Positions 1 to 5,038 of a stretch of DNA of 6,310 nucleotides are shown here, in pieces (the stretch's first letter is position 1; the number at the start of each line of letters is the position of its first letter). The notes beneath the pieces are model-generated. The model had not been told where the DNA came from. It searched no databases and saw nothing but the letters and a program-made list of their open reading frames with translations. This DNA is from Pseudomonadota bacterium. Lineage in GTDB: Bacteria; Pseudomonadota; Alphaproteobacteria; Rhizobiales; Beijerinckiaceae. Both the position numbers and the translations under genes were made by a program. The stretch is from the NCBI GenBank assembly GCA_023386115.1, contig JAEWKL010000202.1, positions 1-6,310 on the forward strand, in the 5' to 3' direction.

Positions 1-60
1 CCGCACCTTGGCGACCGCGATCGCGTCGCCCTCGCCGAGCAGGAAGCCGAAGCCGGCCGG
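1..60. repeat. Direct repeat, left copy of duplicated gene tail
   Basis: Bases 1-60 match 401-460 at 57 of 60 positions (differences at 35, 51 and 59), and similarity stops abruptly after base 60. Both copies are read in the same minus-strand frame and encode the tail GxGFLLxEGDAIAVAKVR. The repeat may extend past the left edge. Confidence 0.9.
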
Positions 61-321
61 AGCCGCTCCGCGCGCGCGCTTGCCGTCCGCGAGCTTGCCG
101 TCCGAGGGCTTGGCCTTGCGGGCGGGCTTGGCCTCCACCGCATCCTTGCGCGGGCGCCCGCGCTTCGGCGGTTCGGGCGGCGGCTCGATGGCGGGCAGGC
201 GGTCGCGGTTCAGCGCCGGGTTCAAGAGCTCGGCGAGGAACGGATCGAGCGGCTTCAGCTCGGGCTTCGAGGCCTTGCCGGTCGACAGGCGGGGCTTCTT
301 CGGGGCGGGCATGCGCCCCAT
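1..321 (-). CDS. Lys/Pro-rich AT-hook-like protein, 3' end outside window
   Basis: I do not recognise this protein. Seen: ATG at 321 (a second in-frame ATG at 312) opens 107 codons with no stop before the left edge. The N-terminal 40 residues contain a short hydrophobic stretch, DPFLAELLNPALNR (26-39). Residues 48-59 are proline-rich and run into KRGRPRK (53-59), which matches the AT-hook core GRP and suggests minor-groove DNA binding. Residues 60-85 are Lys/Arg-rich and include a 15-bp tandem duplication (bases 79-108, coding DGKLA/DGKRA). The last 18 visible residues, GFGFLLGEGDAIAVAKVR, match the C-terminus of the adjacent XRE regulator at 16 of 18 positions, and the DNA matches at 57/60. 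In that neighbour a stop follows immediately, so this gene may also end just beyond base 1, giving a protein of about 107 aa. Alternatively it is the start of a longer gene cut by a copied tail. There is no strong ribosome binding site. Confidence 0.55.
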   Translation of the reverse strand, partial: MGRMPAPKKPRLSTGKASKPELKPLDPFLAELLNPALNRDRLPAIEPPPEPPKRGRPRKDAVEAKPARKAKPSDGKLADGKRARGAAPAGFGFLLGEGDAIAVAKVR

Positions 322-360
322 ATGGCAAGCCCTGCCGGGACCGGAAAGGGCTCTCGTGAC

Positions 361-415
361 CGCACCTTGGCGACGCACCTTGGCGACCTCGTGCGGCTCA
401 CCGCACCTTGGCGAC
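361..415. repeat. Iterated 14-mer CGCACCTTGGCGAC
   Basis: The 14-mer CGCACCTTGGCGAC occurs at 361-374, 374-387 (the two share one base) and 402-415, and also at 2-15. The copy at 402-415 codes the last residues of the XRE regulator (VAKVR on the minus strand). The two at 361-387 lie after its stop codon, so they look like slipped or recombined fragments of the gene's end. A 6-bp inverted repeat, GTGCGG (391-396) and CCGCAC (401-406), brackets the stop codon. Confidence 0.85.
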
Positions 416-1510
416 CGCGATCGCGTCGCCCTCGACGAGCAGGAAGCCGATGCCGGCCCGGCGCAGAGCCTCGATCGCGGCGTGGCGGCTGCGGGCCGCC
501 GGCCCCTCGTTCCCCTCCTCCAGACGCCGGATGGTCGAGAGCGAGAGGCCGCTGGCCTCGGCGAGATCGGTCATCGACCAGCCGAGCAGGCCGCGGGCGG
601 CGCGCAGATGCGCGCCCTGGACCGCCTGCTCCAGGCCGCGCCGCATCGCGCCCGTGAGGGCCGGGCTTGGGGGGACCGGCCGGATCCGGTCGATCCGGGA
701 ATTCAGGCTGGCCCAGGTCTCGATCCGTCCGTCGGTGCCGCGGACCGGAACGAACACGCCCCGGAACAGGCCGCGCTCGCCGCGGGCCAGGGCCAAGTGG
801 TTCTCGACCACGAAGGGCCGCCCGGCCTCGACCCGTGCCAGGACGTAATCGTGGGTGCGGGCGCGCTCCTCCGGCACCAGGATCCGGGTCCAGTCGTCGT
901 GGAACTCCTGCTGGGTCAGGCCGGTGAGGGTCAGCAGCTCGCGCGAGGCGATGCGGAGCGAGTCCGAGTAGGGCGAGGCGTGCATCCAGGTCTGCGCCTG
1001 CTCGAACAGGGCCCGCTTGCGGCGCTGCTCCTCGCGGTGCAGGCCGGCCATGCGCTCGGCATCCGTCACGTCCAGCACCACCCCGGCCACCGCCCGCGGC
1101 CGGCCGTCGGGGGTGAAGTAGGCGGTGCCGCGGTTCGCCAGCATCCGCAGCGACCCGTCGGGCCGGATCACCCGGACGGTGTGATCGTTGAAGACCCCCT
1201 CCCGCATCACCACGGAGTTGGTCTCGATGACCGGCCGGTCCTCCGGATGGACGAGGCTGAGAAAAAGGCCGTAATCCGCCCGCACGCCGCCGGGCTCGAA
1301 GCCGAGCAGCCGGTAGAGACCCGGGGACCAGACCTGCTCGTTGCGGAGGAAATTCCAGGTCCAGCTGCCGGTCAGGCCGTGACCTTCGATCAGCCGCAGG
1401 AAATCCCGGTCCGGGAAGTCCAGGCCGGACAGGACTGCCTCGGTGCGCGCAAGGCCGGTGGCCGGGCGGATCTCCGCCGGGAGGCCGCGCGGCGGCACGT
1501 GCCGGCTCAC
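398..1510 (-). CDS. PAS-PAS-XRE (C-terminal HTH) regulator
   Basis: A likely cytoplasmic ligand- or redox-sensing transcription factor of 370 aa. Residues 36-152 form a PAS_3-type fold, with WSPGLYRLLGFEPG (61-74), VHPEDR (87-92), VRVIRPDGSLR (112-122) and the closing GVVLDVTDAE (143-152). Residues 167-275 look like a second, more diverged PAS domain. Residues 300-358 are an XRE-type helix-turn-helix (LRAARGLLGWSMTDLAEASG, then SLSTIRRLEEG). No kinase, cyclase or receiver domain is present, so sensing and DNA binding appear to share one chain. The frame stays open upstream to 2005, but that part overlaps the LysR gene. I chose GTG at 1510 because it overlaps the LysR stop (GTGA) and has GAGG five bases upstream, which implies translational coupling. 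The last 20 residues are encoded by the 60-bp repeat. The ligand is unknown. Confidence 0.85.
   Translation of the reverse strand: MSRHVPPRGLPAEIRPATGLARTEAVLSGLDFPDRDFLRLIEGHGLTGSWTWNFLRNEQVWSPGLYRLLGFEPGGVRADYGLFLSLVHPEDRPVIETNSVVMREGVFNDHTVRVIRPDGSLRMLANRGTAYFTPDGRPRAVAGVVLDVTDAERMAGLHREEQRRKRALFEQAQTWMHASPYSDSLRIASRELLTLTGLTQQEFHDDWTRILVPEERARTHDYVLARVEAGRPFVVENHLALARGERGLFRGVFVPVRGTDGRIETWASLNSRIDRIRPVPPSPALTGAMRRGLEQAVQGAHLRAARGLLGWSMTDLAEASGLSLSTIRRLEEGNEGPAARSRHAAIEALRRAGIGFLLVEGDAIAVAKVR
401..460. repeat. Direct repeat, right copy, 3' end of XRE regulator
   Basis: This is the partner of bases 1-60 (57/60 identical). It codes the last 20 residues of the PAS-PAS-XRE protein, up to its TGA at 398-400. 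Confidence 0.9.
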
Positions 1511-2487
1511 GGCCGCCTCGCATCGATCGGGCGCGGATCGACCGGCTCCGGCACGACGGCGGTCCGGGGCAGCGGATCCTCGGCCCCGAGCGGGGCGGGC
1601 AGGTCCCGGTCCCAGGGCGGGTCGGCGAAGCGGGCCGCCGCGAACTCGACCAAGGCCCGGACCTTGGCGGGCGGGCTGCGGCGCGAGGGCATCACCGCGT
1701 GGATCGGCAGGGACGGGATGGCCCCGAGATCGAGCGCCACCAGGCTGCCGCCGCGCAGGGCATCGCCGACCAGGAAGGTCGGCTGGTAGATCACCCCGAG
1801 CCCGGCGGCGGCGGCGGCCACCAGGGCGGCGCCGTTCGAGGCGCGCAGCGACCCCGAGACCGAGACGGTGGCGCCCTCGAAGCGCCAGCCATCGCTGCTC
1901 GCCAGGGTGTAGCCGAGGCAGTCGTGATCGCGAAGATCCTCCGGGCGGCGCGGCCGGCCATGGGCCGCCAGGTAGGACGGCGCGGCGCAGACCCGCATCC
2001 GGCACGGGGCGAGGGCCCGGGCGACCAGGCTCGAATCGCGCAGGTGGCCGATCCGGAGCGCCAGGTCCCAGCCCTCCTCGATCAGGTCGACCGGCCGGTC
2101 GTTGAGGCCGAGCTCGATCGTCAGCGACGGGTAGGCCCGTCCGAAATCCGCCAGCGCGGGGGCGACCTGCAGCACCCCGAACGAGACCGGTACGTTGAGC
2201 CGCAGGGTGCCGCGGGGCTCCGCCGTCTCGGCGCCAGCCGCCGCCTCGGCCTCGTCGATCTCGGCGAGGATGCGCTCGCAGGCTTCCAGATAGTGCCGGC
2301 CGGCCTCGGTCAGGGTCAGGCGGCGGGTGGTGCGGTGCAGGAGTCGGGCGCCGAGCCGGTCCTCGAGGGCGGCGACGTGCTTGGTGACGCCGCTCTGCGA
2401 CAGGCCGAGCGCCCGCGCGGCGGCCGAGAAGCTGCCGGTCGCGGCGACGCGCACGAAGATCTGCATTCCGGTCAGCCGGTCGGGCAC
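1507..2487 (-). CDS. LysR-family transcriptional regulator
   Basis: A LysR-type DNA-binding regulator of 326 aa. Residues 4-63 are the winged helix-turn-helix, with the standard pattern MQIFVRVAATGSFSAAARAL (8-27), then LGLSQSGVTKHVAALEDRLG (28-46) and LLHRTTRRLTLTEAG (49-63). A linker helix (64-86) follows. Residues 90-297 are the periplasmic-binding-protein-like effector domain, with PRGTLRLNVPVSFG and GLGVIYQP as family landmarks. The overall pattern is the DmlR/PgrR-like subgroup. The last 30 residues are a Pro/Asp-rich extension beyond the usual length of about 300. The start is GTG at 2487, giving the familiar MxDRLTGMQIF beginning. ATG at 2466 (residue 8) is the alternative, and neither has a strong ribosome binding site. 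It is divergent from the VOC enzyme gene, the usual arrangement of a LysR regulator and its target, and forms an operon with the PAS-XRE gene. The inducer is unknown. Confidence 0.93.
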   Translation of the reverse strand: MPDRLTGMQIFVRVAATGSFSAAARALGLSQSGVTKHVAALEDRLGARLLHRTTRRLTLTEAGRHYLEACERILAEIDEAEAAAGAETAEPRGTLRLNVPVSFGVLQVAPALADFGRAYPSLTIELGLNDRPVDLIEEGWDLALRIGHLRDSSLVARALAPCRMRVCAAPSYLAAHGRPRRPEDLRDHDCLGYTLASSDGWRFEGATVSVSGSLRASNGAALVAAAAAGLGVIYQPTFLVGDALRGGSLVALDLGAIPSLPIHAVMPSRRSPPAKVRALVEFAAARFADPPWDRDLPAPLGAEDPLPRTAVVPEPVDPRPIDARRP

Positions 2488-2610
2488 GGCTTCATCTCAC
2501 TCTGGACGTGTGAAGTGATGCTACGAGATGCCGGATTTCCGGACATTCTCAAAGGATGCAGTATGCGCAGACAGTCTGACGACAACCTGTCGTCACCGGA
2601 GACCGAGACG
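2488..2610. promoter_or_regulatory. Divergent control region with three dyads
   Basis: This stretch lies between the LysR and VOC start codons. It contains CCGGA-TT-TCCGG (2531-2542), CAGAC-A-GTCTG (2568-2578) and TGACGACA-ACC-TGTCGTCA (2577-2595, perfect 8-bp arms). The second and third overlap by two bases. A weaker CAC-N7-GTG lies at 2498-2510 near the LysR start. No convincing -35/-10 pair stands out. LysR proteins typically bind imperfect dyads in such divergent regions, so these are operator candidates by inference only. Confidence 0.6.
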
Positions 2611-3114
2611 ATGACCGCGTCCATCGACCCGCGCACCCGCATCGGGCATGTCCACCTGCGGGTGGCCGATCTCGACCGGGCGCTCGGCTTCTATTGCGGG
2701 GTGCTCGGCTTCACGCTGATGCAACGCTACGGTAGCAAGGCCGCCTTCGTGTCGGCCGGCGGCTATCACCATCATATCGGGCTCAACACCTGGGACAGTG
2801 CCGGCGGGACGCCGCCGCCGCCCGGCCATACCGGGCTCTACCATGTGGCGATCCTGTACCCGACCCGTGCGGCGCTGGCCGATGCGCTGGCCCGGCTCGA
2901 CGCCGCCGGCATCCCGCTCACCGGCGCGAGCGACCACGGGGTCAGCGAGGCGCTCTACCTCGACGACCCGGACCGCAACGGGGTGGAGCTGTACCGCGAC
3001 CGGCCCGAGGACGAATGGCCGCGGGACGAGGCGGGGGGCTTGCAGATGGTGACCCGCCGCCTCGACCTCGCGGCCCTGCGGGCGGAGGCGTCCTCGCGGG
3101 GAGAGGCTCCCTGA
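2611..3114 (+). CDS. VOC-family (glyoxalase/extradiol dioxygenase-fold) protein
   Basis: A metalloenzyme of the vicinal-oxygen-chelate superfamily, 167 aa, resembling the CatE/COG2514 type. Seen: two beta-alpha-beta-beta-beta modules. The first starts at GHVHLRVADLDRALGFYCGV (12-31), the second at GLYHVAILYPTRAALADALA (75-94). Candidate metal ligands are His15, His78 and Glu126 (in GVELYRDRP), the usual H/H/E triad, and HHH at 53-55 may contribute. The reaction and substrate cannot be read from the sequence. The start at ATG 2611 has GGAGA eight bases upstream. An in-frame ATG at 2563 with AAAGGA six bases before it would add 16 residues, but it would place two of the control-region dyads inside the gene. 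The C-terminus runs into an 18-bp repeat array, and the TGA stop is the variable first codon of one repeat unit. The neighbouring divergent LysR gene is the likely regulator. Confidence 0.9.
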   Translation: MTASIDPRTRIGHVHLRVADLDRALGFYCGVLGFTLMQRYGSKAAFVSAGGYHHHIGLNTWDSAGGTPPPPGHTGLYHVAILYPTRAALADALARLDAAGIPLTGASDHGVSEALYLDDPDRNGVELYRDRPEDEWPRDEAGGLQMVTRRLDLAALRAEASSRGEAP

Positions 3115-3165
3115 CGGGAAGAGGCTTCCAGACGGGAAGAGGCTTCCTGGCGGGGGGAGGCTACT
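3076..3165. repeat. Five-unit 18-bp tandem array with small hairpins
   Basis: The units are 3076-3093, 3094-3111, 3112-3129, 3130-3147 and 3148-3165, with consensus near CGGGRAGAGGCTTCC and diverged outer units. Read in the VOC frame they give LRAEAS, SRGEAP, stop-REEAS, RREEAS and WRGEAT, so the array is a hexapeptide repeat interrupted by the VOC stop. Each of the middle three units holds a perfect 5-bp hairpin with loop AGG: GGGAG/CTCCC in the second and GGAAG/CTTCC in the third and fourth. The convergent DUF3297 stop (3161-3163) is inside the last unit. The array may act as a weak bidirectional terminator. Confidence 0.85.
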
Positions 3166-3421
3166 CGGTAGCCGCGTCGCCCGCGGGGGTGCGGAAATAG
3201 GGCTCGACCGGGCCCTTCAGCTTCACGGTCATCGGGTTGCCGAAGCGGTCCTTGGCATTGCCGGCGGCGAGCCGCACCCAGCCCTCGCTCACGCAATACT
3301 CCTCGACATTGGTCTTCTCGACGCCCTTGAAGCGCACGCCGACGCCGCGCTCGAGCAGGGCGGCGTCGTGGAAGGGGCTGCGCGGATCGGTGCTGAGTCG
3401 GTCGGGTGGAGTGTCGGTCAT
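3161..3421 (-). CDS. DUF3297 family protein
   Basis: A small soluble protein of 86 aa that fits the DUF3297 family, which has no established biochemical role that I know of. The family signature is clear: PPDRLSTDPRSPFHD (5-19), RGVGVRFKGVEKTNVEEYCV (25-44), SEGWVRLAAG (45-54) and DRFGNPMTVKLKGPVEPYF (58-76). No signal peptide or membrane segment is visible. The frame is open upstream to 3502, but the conserved family start MTDTPPDRL fixes ATG 3421. Only a weak AAGG lies 11 bases upstream. The gene converges on the VOC gene and ends inside the 18-bp array, with a small CTAC/GTAG hairpin (3161-3171) at the stop. The last ten residues (TPAGDAATE) extend past the conserved core. Confidence 0.92.
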   Translation of the reverse strand: MTDTPPDRLSTDPRSPFHDAALLERGVGVRFKGVEKTNVEEYCVSEGWVRLAAGNAKDRFGNPMTVKLKGPVEPYFRTPAGDAATE

Positions 3422-3644
3422 CGGTCTTACAGCCTTCAGGCATTCGGGCAAGAATCGGGGATGCGTCGGCGCCCCAGTAGCCGCTCCCGCCGCCGCTGCC
3501 AATCCGCCTCTGGCCTACCCGGACGACGCCAGCCGCAGTTTGGAATTTTCATAATTCATTTGATAATACAGAACAGACATCGCAAAGTAGAAAACCTCCA
3601 ATATTACGCATAGATCTTGCGCGCACAGACGAGGTGCTGCATTC
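3422..3644. other. Divergent intergenic region with AT-rich core
   Basis: This region separates the minus-strand DUF3297 gene from the plus-strand small-gene pair. Bases 3422-3538 have ordinary high GC and no recognisable motif. Bases 3539-3615 are strikingly AT-rich against the rest of the window, which suggests promoter DNA for one or both genes rather than coding sequence. Confidence 0.6.
3540..3567 (+). promoter_or_regulatory. Possible sigma70-type promoter
   Basis: TTGGAA (3540-3545) and GATAAT (3562-3567) are separated by 16 bases and match the -35/-10 consensus at 4/6 and 5/6. Transcription would start near 3574 and leave a leader of about 70 nt before the small gene at 3645. The assignment rests on motif match alone. 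Confidence 0.35.
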
Positions 3645-3809
3645 ATGGCGCGCCGAACCCCGGCACGACCCGAAATGGAGGCCGCGATGGCGCGAGCGCT
3701 GATCCTGATTCACGGCTGTGCGGGCCTGATCCGCGAAGGATGGCCGCCGGTCGGCCTGCCCTGGGAGCGGCTGGTCGGCCTCTTCAGCGAATCGAGGAGC
3801 GGGCGATGA
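3645..3809 (+). CDS. Small hypothetical protein, 54 aa, coupled to next gene
   Basis: I do not recognise this small protein. Seen: ATG 3645 opens 54 codons ending in TGA at 3807-3809, which overlaps the start of the next gene (ATGA, 3806-3809). The N-terminus is basic (MARRTPARPE). A hydrophobic stretch, ALILIHGCAGLI (18-29), follows, then GWPPVGLPWERLVGLF (32-47), a Trp/Pro-containing segment that looks protein-like rather than random. GAGG stands ten bases before ATG 3645. ATG 3687 (residue 15) has a better ribosome binding site, GGAGG five bases upstream, and would give a 40-aa protein. The four-base overlap and the strong binding site of the downstream gene, which lies inside this frame, support genuine translation. 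The function is unknown. Confidence 0.55.
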   Translation: MARRTPARPEMEAAMARALILIHGCAGLIREGWPPVGLPWERLVGLFSESRSGR

Positions 3810-4141
3810 ACCTGCACCCGCGCGAGCGCCTGAGGGCCGAGGCCGAGGCGCAGGAGACCCGGCGGCAGGAGGCCCTGGAGCAGGCCCTGACGCTCGCCTT
3901 CTGGGACGCCCTGGAGCGGGGCCCGATGCCGCCGATGGCGGCGCTCGAGGCCGCCGCCCGCACGGTCGGGACGCTCTACCGCCAGATCGCCTCCCTGCAC
4001 GGTCCGGCGCCGCGCTGCGGCTGCGGCTGGCAGCCCGAACCCGACGAGGACCTGATCCGCCTCGAGGCGATGCTCGCCGCGGCCCTGATCGAGCGGACCC
4101 GGCCCCTTCTGGCCGACCTGCCGGTCCAGGGGCGGGCCTGA
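3806..4141 (+). CDS. Hypothetical protein, 111 aa, coiled-coil N-terminus and CxC motif
   Basis: I do not recognise this protein. The frame is open from 3617, but I chose ATG 3806 because GAGGAG lies six bases upstream and the start overlaps the stop of the 54-aa frame. Residues 5-30 are charged and probably helical or coiled-coil (RERLRAEAEAQETRRQEALE). Residues 31-66 are helical with Trp33. RCGCGWQP (70-77) holds two cysteines as CxC, possibly a metal or thiol site. Residues 80-105 form another helix, DEDLIRLEAMLAAALIERTR. There is no signal peptide or membrane segment, so a small cytoplasmic helical protein is likely. The stop codon TGA (4139-4141) is exactly at the edge of the MITE-like element, so insertion may have set or trimmed the C-terminus. 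Confidence 0.75.
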   Translation: MNLHPRERLRAEAEAQETRRQEALEQALTLAFWDALERGPMPPMAALEAAARTVGTLYRQIASLHGPAPRCGCGWQPEPDEDLIRLEAMLAAALIERTRPLLADLPVQGRA

Positions 4142-4296
4142 TACCAACGGTCGTTGAAAACGACCTTTGGTTCCGTTCTCGAATTTTCGCCAAGCCTCTG
4201 GCTTAACGTCGAAAATTCGAGGTGGATCAACGGCCTCGTCGATCCCGGGCCTGCCCGGGATCGAATCGATGCGTCAGCATCTTAGGCCGTTGGTAT
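4141..4296. mobile_element. MITE/REP-like palindromic element
   Basis: A 156-bp element bounded by the perfect terminal inverted repeats ATACCAACGG (4141-4150) and CCGTTGGTAT (4287-4296). Taking the ends one base further in, TGA flanks both sides (4139-4141 and 4296-4298), compatible with a 3-bp target duplication. It is internally almost all stem-loops: 4143-4155 with 4159-4171 (13 bp, one mismatch, loop GAA); CTCGAATTTTCG 4178-4189 with CGAAAATTCGAG 4210-4221, enclosing AAGCC/GGCTT 4192-4204; 4239-4250 with 4253-4264 (12 bp perfect, 2-nt loop); and GATGC/GCATC 4268-4281. CAACGGCCT (4228-4236) can also pair with 4284-4292. It has no coding capacity, so any mobility would need a transposase in trans. 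That it is repeated elsewhere is an inference. Confidence 0.7.
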
Positions 4297-4328
4297 GACA
4301 CGAAGCCGGCTCTGCGTCCGCCTCACGA

Positions 4329-4504
4329 TCCGGCACGGTGAGTCACGGACGTGCCGGACGGGCGACCCCGTCACATCACAAGCCGTTCCCGGACGGTTGG
4401 CCCGTCGGTAGACGGGAATCCCGGACAGGGAGCCGCTTGCGGCGACGTGTCCGGGATCCGCGCCGACCACCCGAGCGCCGCCGGCGTGTCGCCAGGCCGG
4501 CGGC
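4329..4504. other. Cluster of four perfect stem-loops, non-coding
   Basis: Four inverted repeats follow one another. TCCGGCACG 4329-4337 pairs with 4350-4358, and its loop contains GTGA-G-TCAC. CCCGTC 4401-4406 pairs with 4411-4416, loop GGTA. ATCCCGGACA 4418-4427 pairs with 4448-4457, enclosing GCCGC-TT-GCGGC 4432-4443. GCCGCCGGC 4477-4485 pairs with 4496-4504. The last is 33 bases past the deaminase stop and may terminate that transcript, although no T-run follows. No credible reading frame covers the region, and nothing else is seen between 4297 and 4536. Confidence 0.6.
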
Positions 4505-4536
4505 TTGTCACGAATGGCGGGATGTCGGCCGAGCCC

Positions 4537-5019
4537 TCAATAGGGCACGCGGTCGGCCTTGTCGTGGTACTTCTTCCAGACCTCGACGGCCTCGGCCCGC
4601 ATGATCTGGCGGGTCGGGATCGAGCGCTCGCCCACCGGCTTCTTCAGTTCGCCGTAGATCATGCTGTCGTCGAAATCGCCGTAGCGCAGGGCGTCCTCGT
4701 TGGTCGAGGCGTAGTAGATCTCCTTGATGCCGGCCCAGTAGGCCGCCGCCATGCACATCGGGCAGGGCTCGGCGCTGGTATAGAGGGTGGCGTCGCGGAG
4801 CTTAAAGCTGCCTTGCGCCTTGCAGGCCTTGCGGATCGCCTCGATCTCGCCGTGCCAAGTCGGATCGTTCTCGGCGACCACGCGGTTCGCGCCCTCGGCC
4901 AGGATCTTGCCGTCCTGGACGATCACGCTGCCGAACACCCCGCCGGCGCTGTCGATGAGCGAGGTCTTTTCGGAGAGCGCGATGGCCCGCGCCATGAACG
5001 CCTTGTCGTCGTCGGTCAT
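4537..5019 (-). CDS. Zinc-dependent nucleoside/guanine deaminase-like protein
   Basis: A cytidine-deaminase-fold hydrolase of 160 aa that most resembles the guanine deaminase/nucleoside deaminase branch and would deaminate a purine or related base in the cytosol. Seen: FGSVIVQDGKILAEGANRVV (29-48) is the substrate-binding strand region. The zinc motifs are WHGEIEAIRKA (55-65), with His56 as metal ligand and Glu58 as proton shuttle, and TSAEPCPMCMAAAYWAGI (81-98), with Cys86 and Cys89 as the other ligands. The usual HAE triplet is HGE here, which leaves the catalytic residues in place. The chain ends in Tyr, RVPY, as a short C-terminal segment. Length is normal for the family. ATG 5019 has AGGAA eight bases upstream. 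The gene is 19 bp downstream of the ABM-domain gene on the same strand, probably co-transcribed. The substrate (guanine, isocytosine or other) cannot be settled from sequence alone. Confidence 0.9.
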   Translation of the reverse strand: MTDDDKAFMARAIALSEKTSLIDSAGGVFGSVIVQDGKILAEGANRVVAENDPTWHGEIEAIRKACKAQGSFKLRDATLYTSAEPCPMCMAAAYWAGIKEIYYASTNEDALRYGDFDDSMIYGELKKPVGERSIPTRQIMRAEAVEVWKKYHDKADRVPY

Positions 5020-5038
5020 CGTTTCAGTTCCTATCGCT

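Noticed and set aside
8..1789. 593-codon plus-strand open frame
   Set aside because: It lies antisense to the AT-hook-like, PAS-XRE and LysR genes. Its translation is Arg/Gly/Pro/Ala-rich with no domain, as expected from the complement of high-GC coding DNA.
1511..2005. Upstream extension of the PAS-XRE frame
   Set aside because: It lies within the LysR gene in another frame and shows low-complexity translation. The GTGA overlap at 1510 gives a clear start.
1699..2610. Upstream extension of the VOC frame
   Set aside because: It is antisense to the LysR gene and the control region. VOC homology begins just after 2611.
3076..3165. CRISPR-like array
   Set aside because: The 18-bp units are directly adjacent with no unique spacers, and they continue a coding hexapeptide pattern.
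3539..3615. AT-rich stretch as a replication origin or attachment site
   Set aside because: There are no iterons, DnaA-type boxes, integrase gene or tRNA nearby. A promoter region between divergent genes explains it more simply.
3549..4193. 214-codon minus-strand frame over the small-gene pair
   Set aside because: Its translation is Arg/Ser/Pro-rich, it crosses the AT-rich promoter region and the MITE-like element, and it lacks motifs. The plus-strand frames have ribosome binding sites and coupling.
4329..4504. Riboswitch for the neighbouring genes
   Set aside because: It is downstream of the genes on both sides rather than in a 5' leader, and matches no riboswitch class I can recognise.
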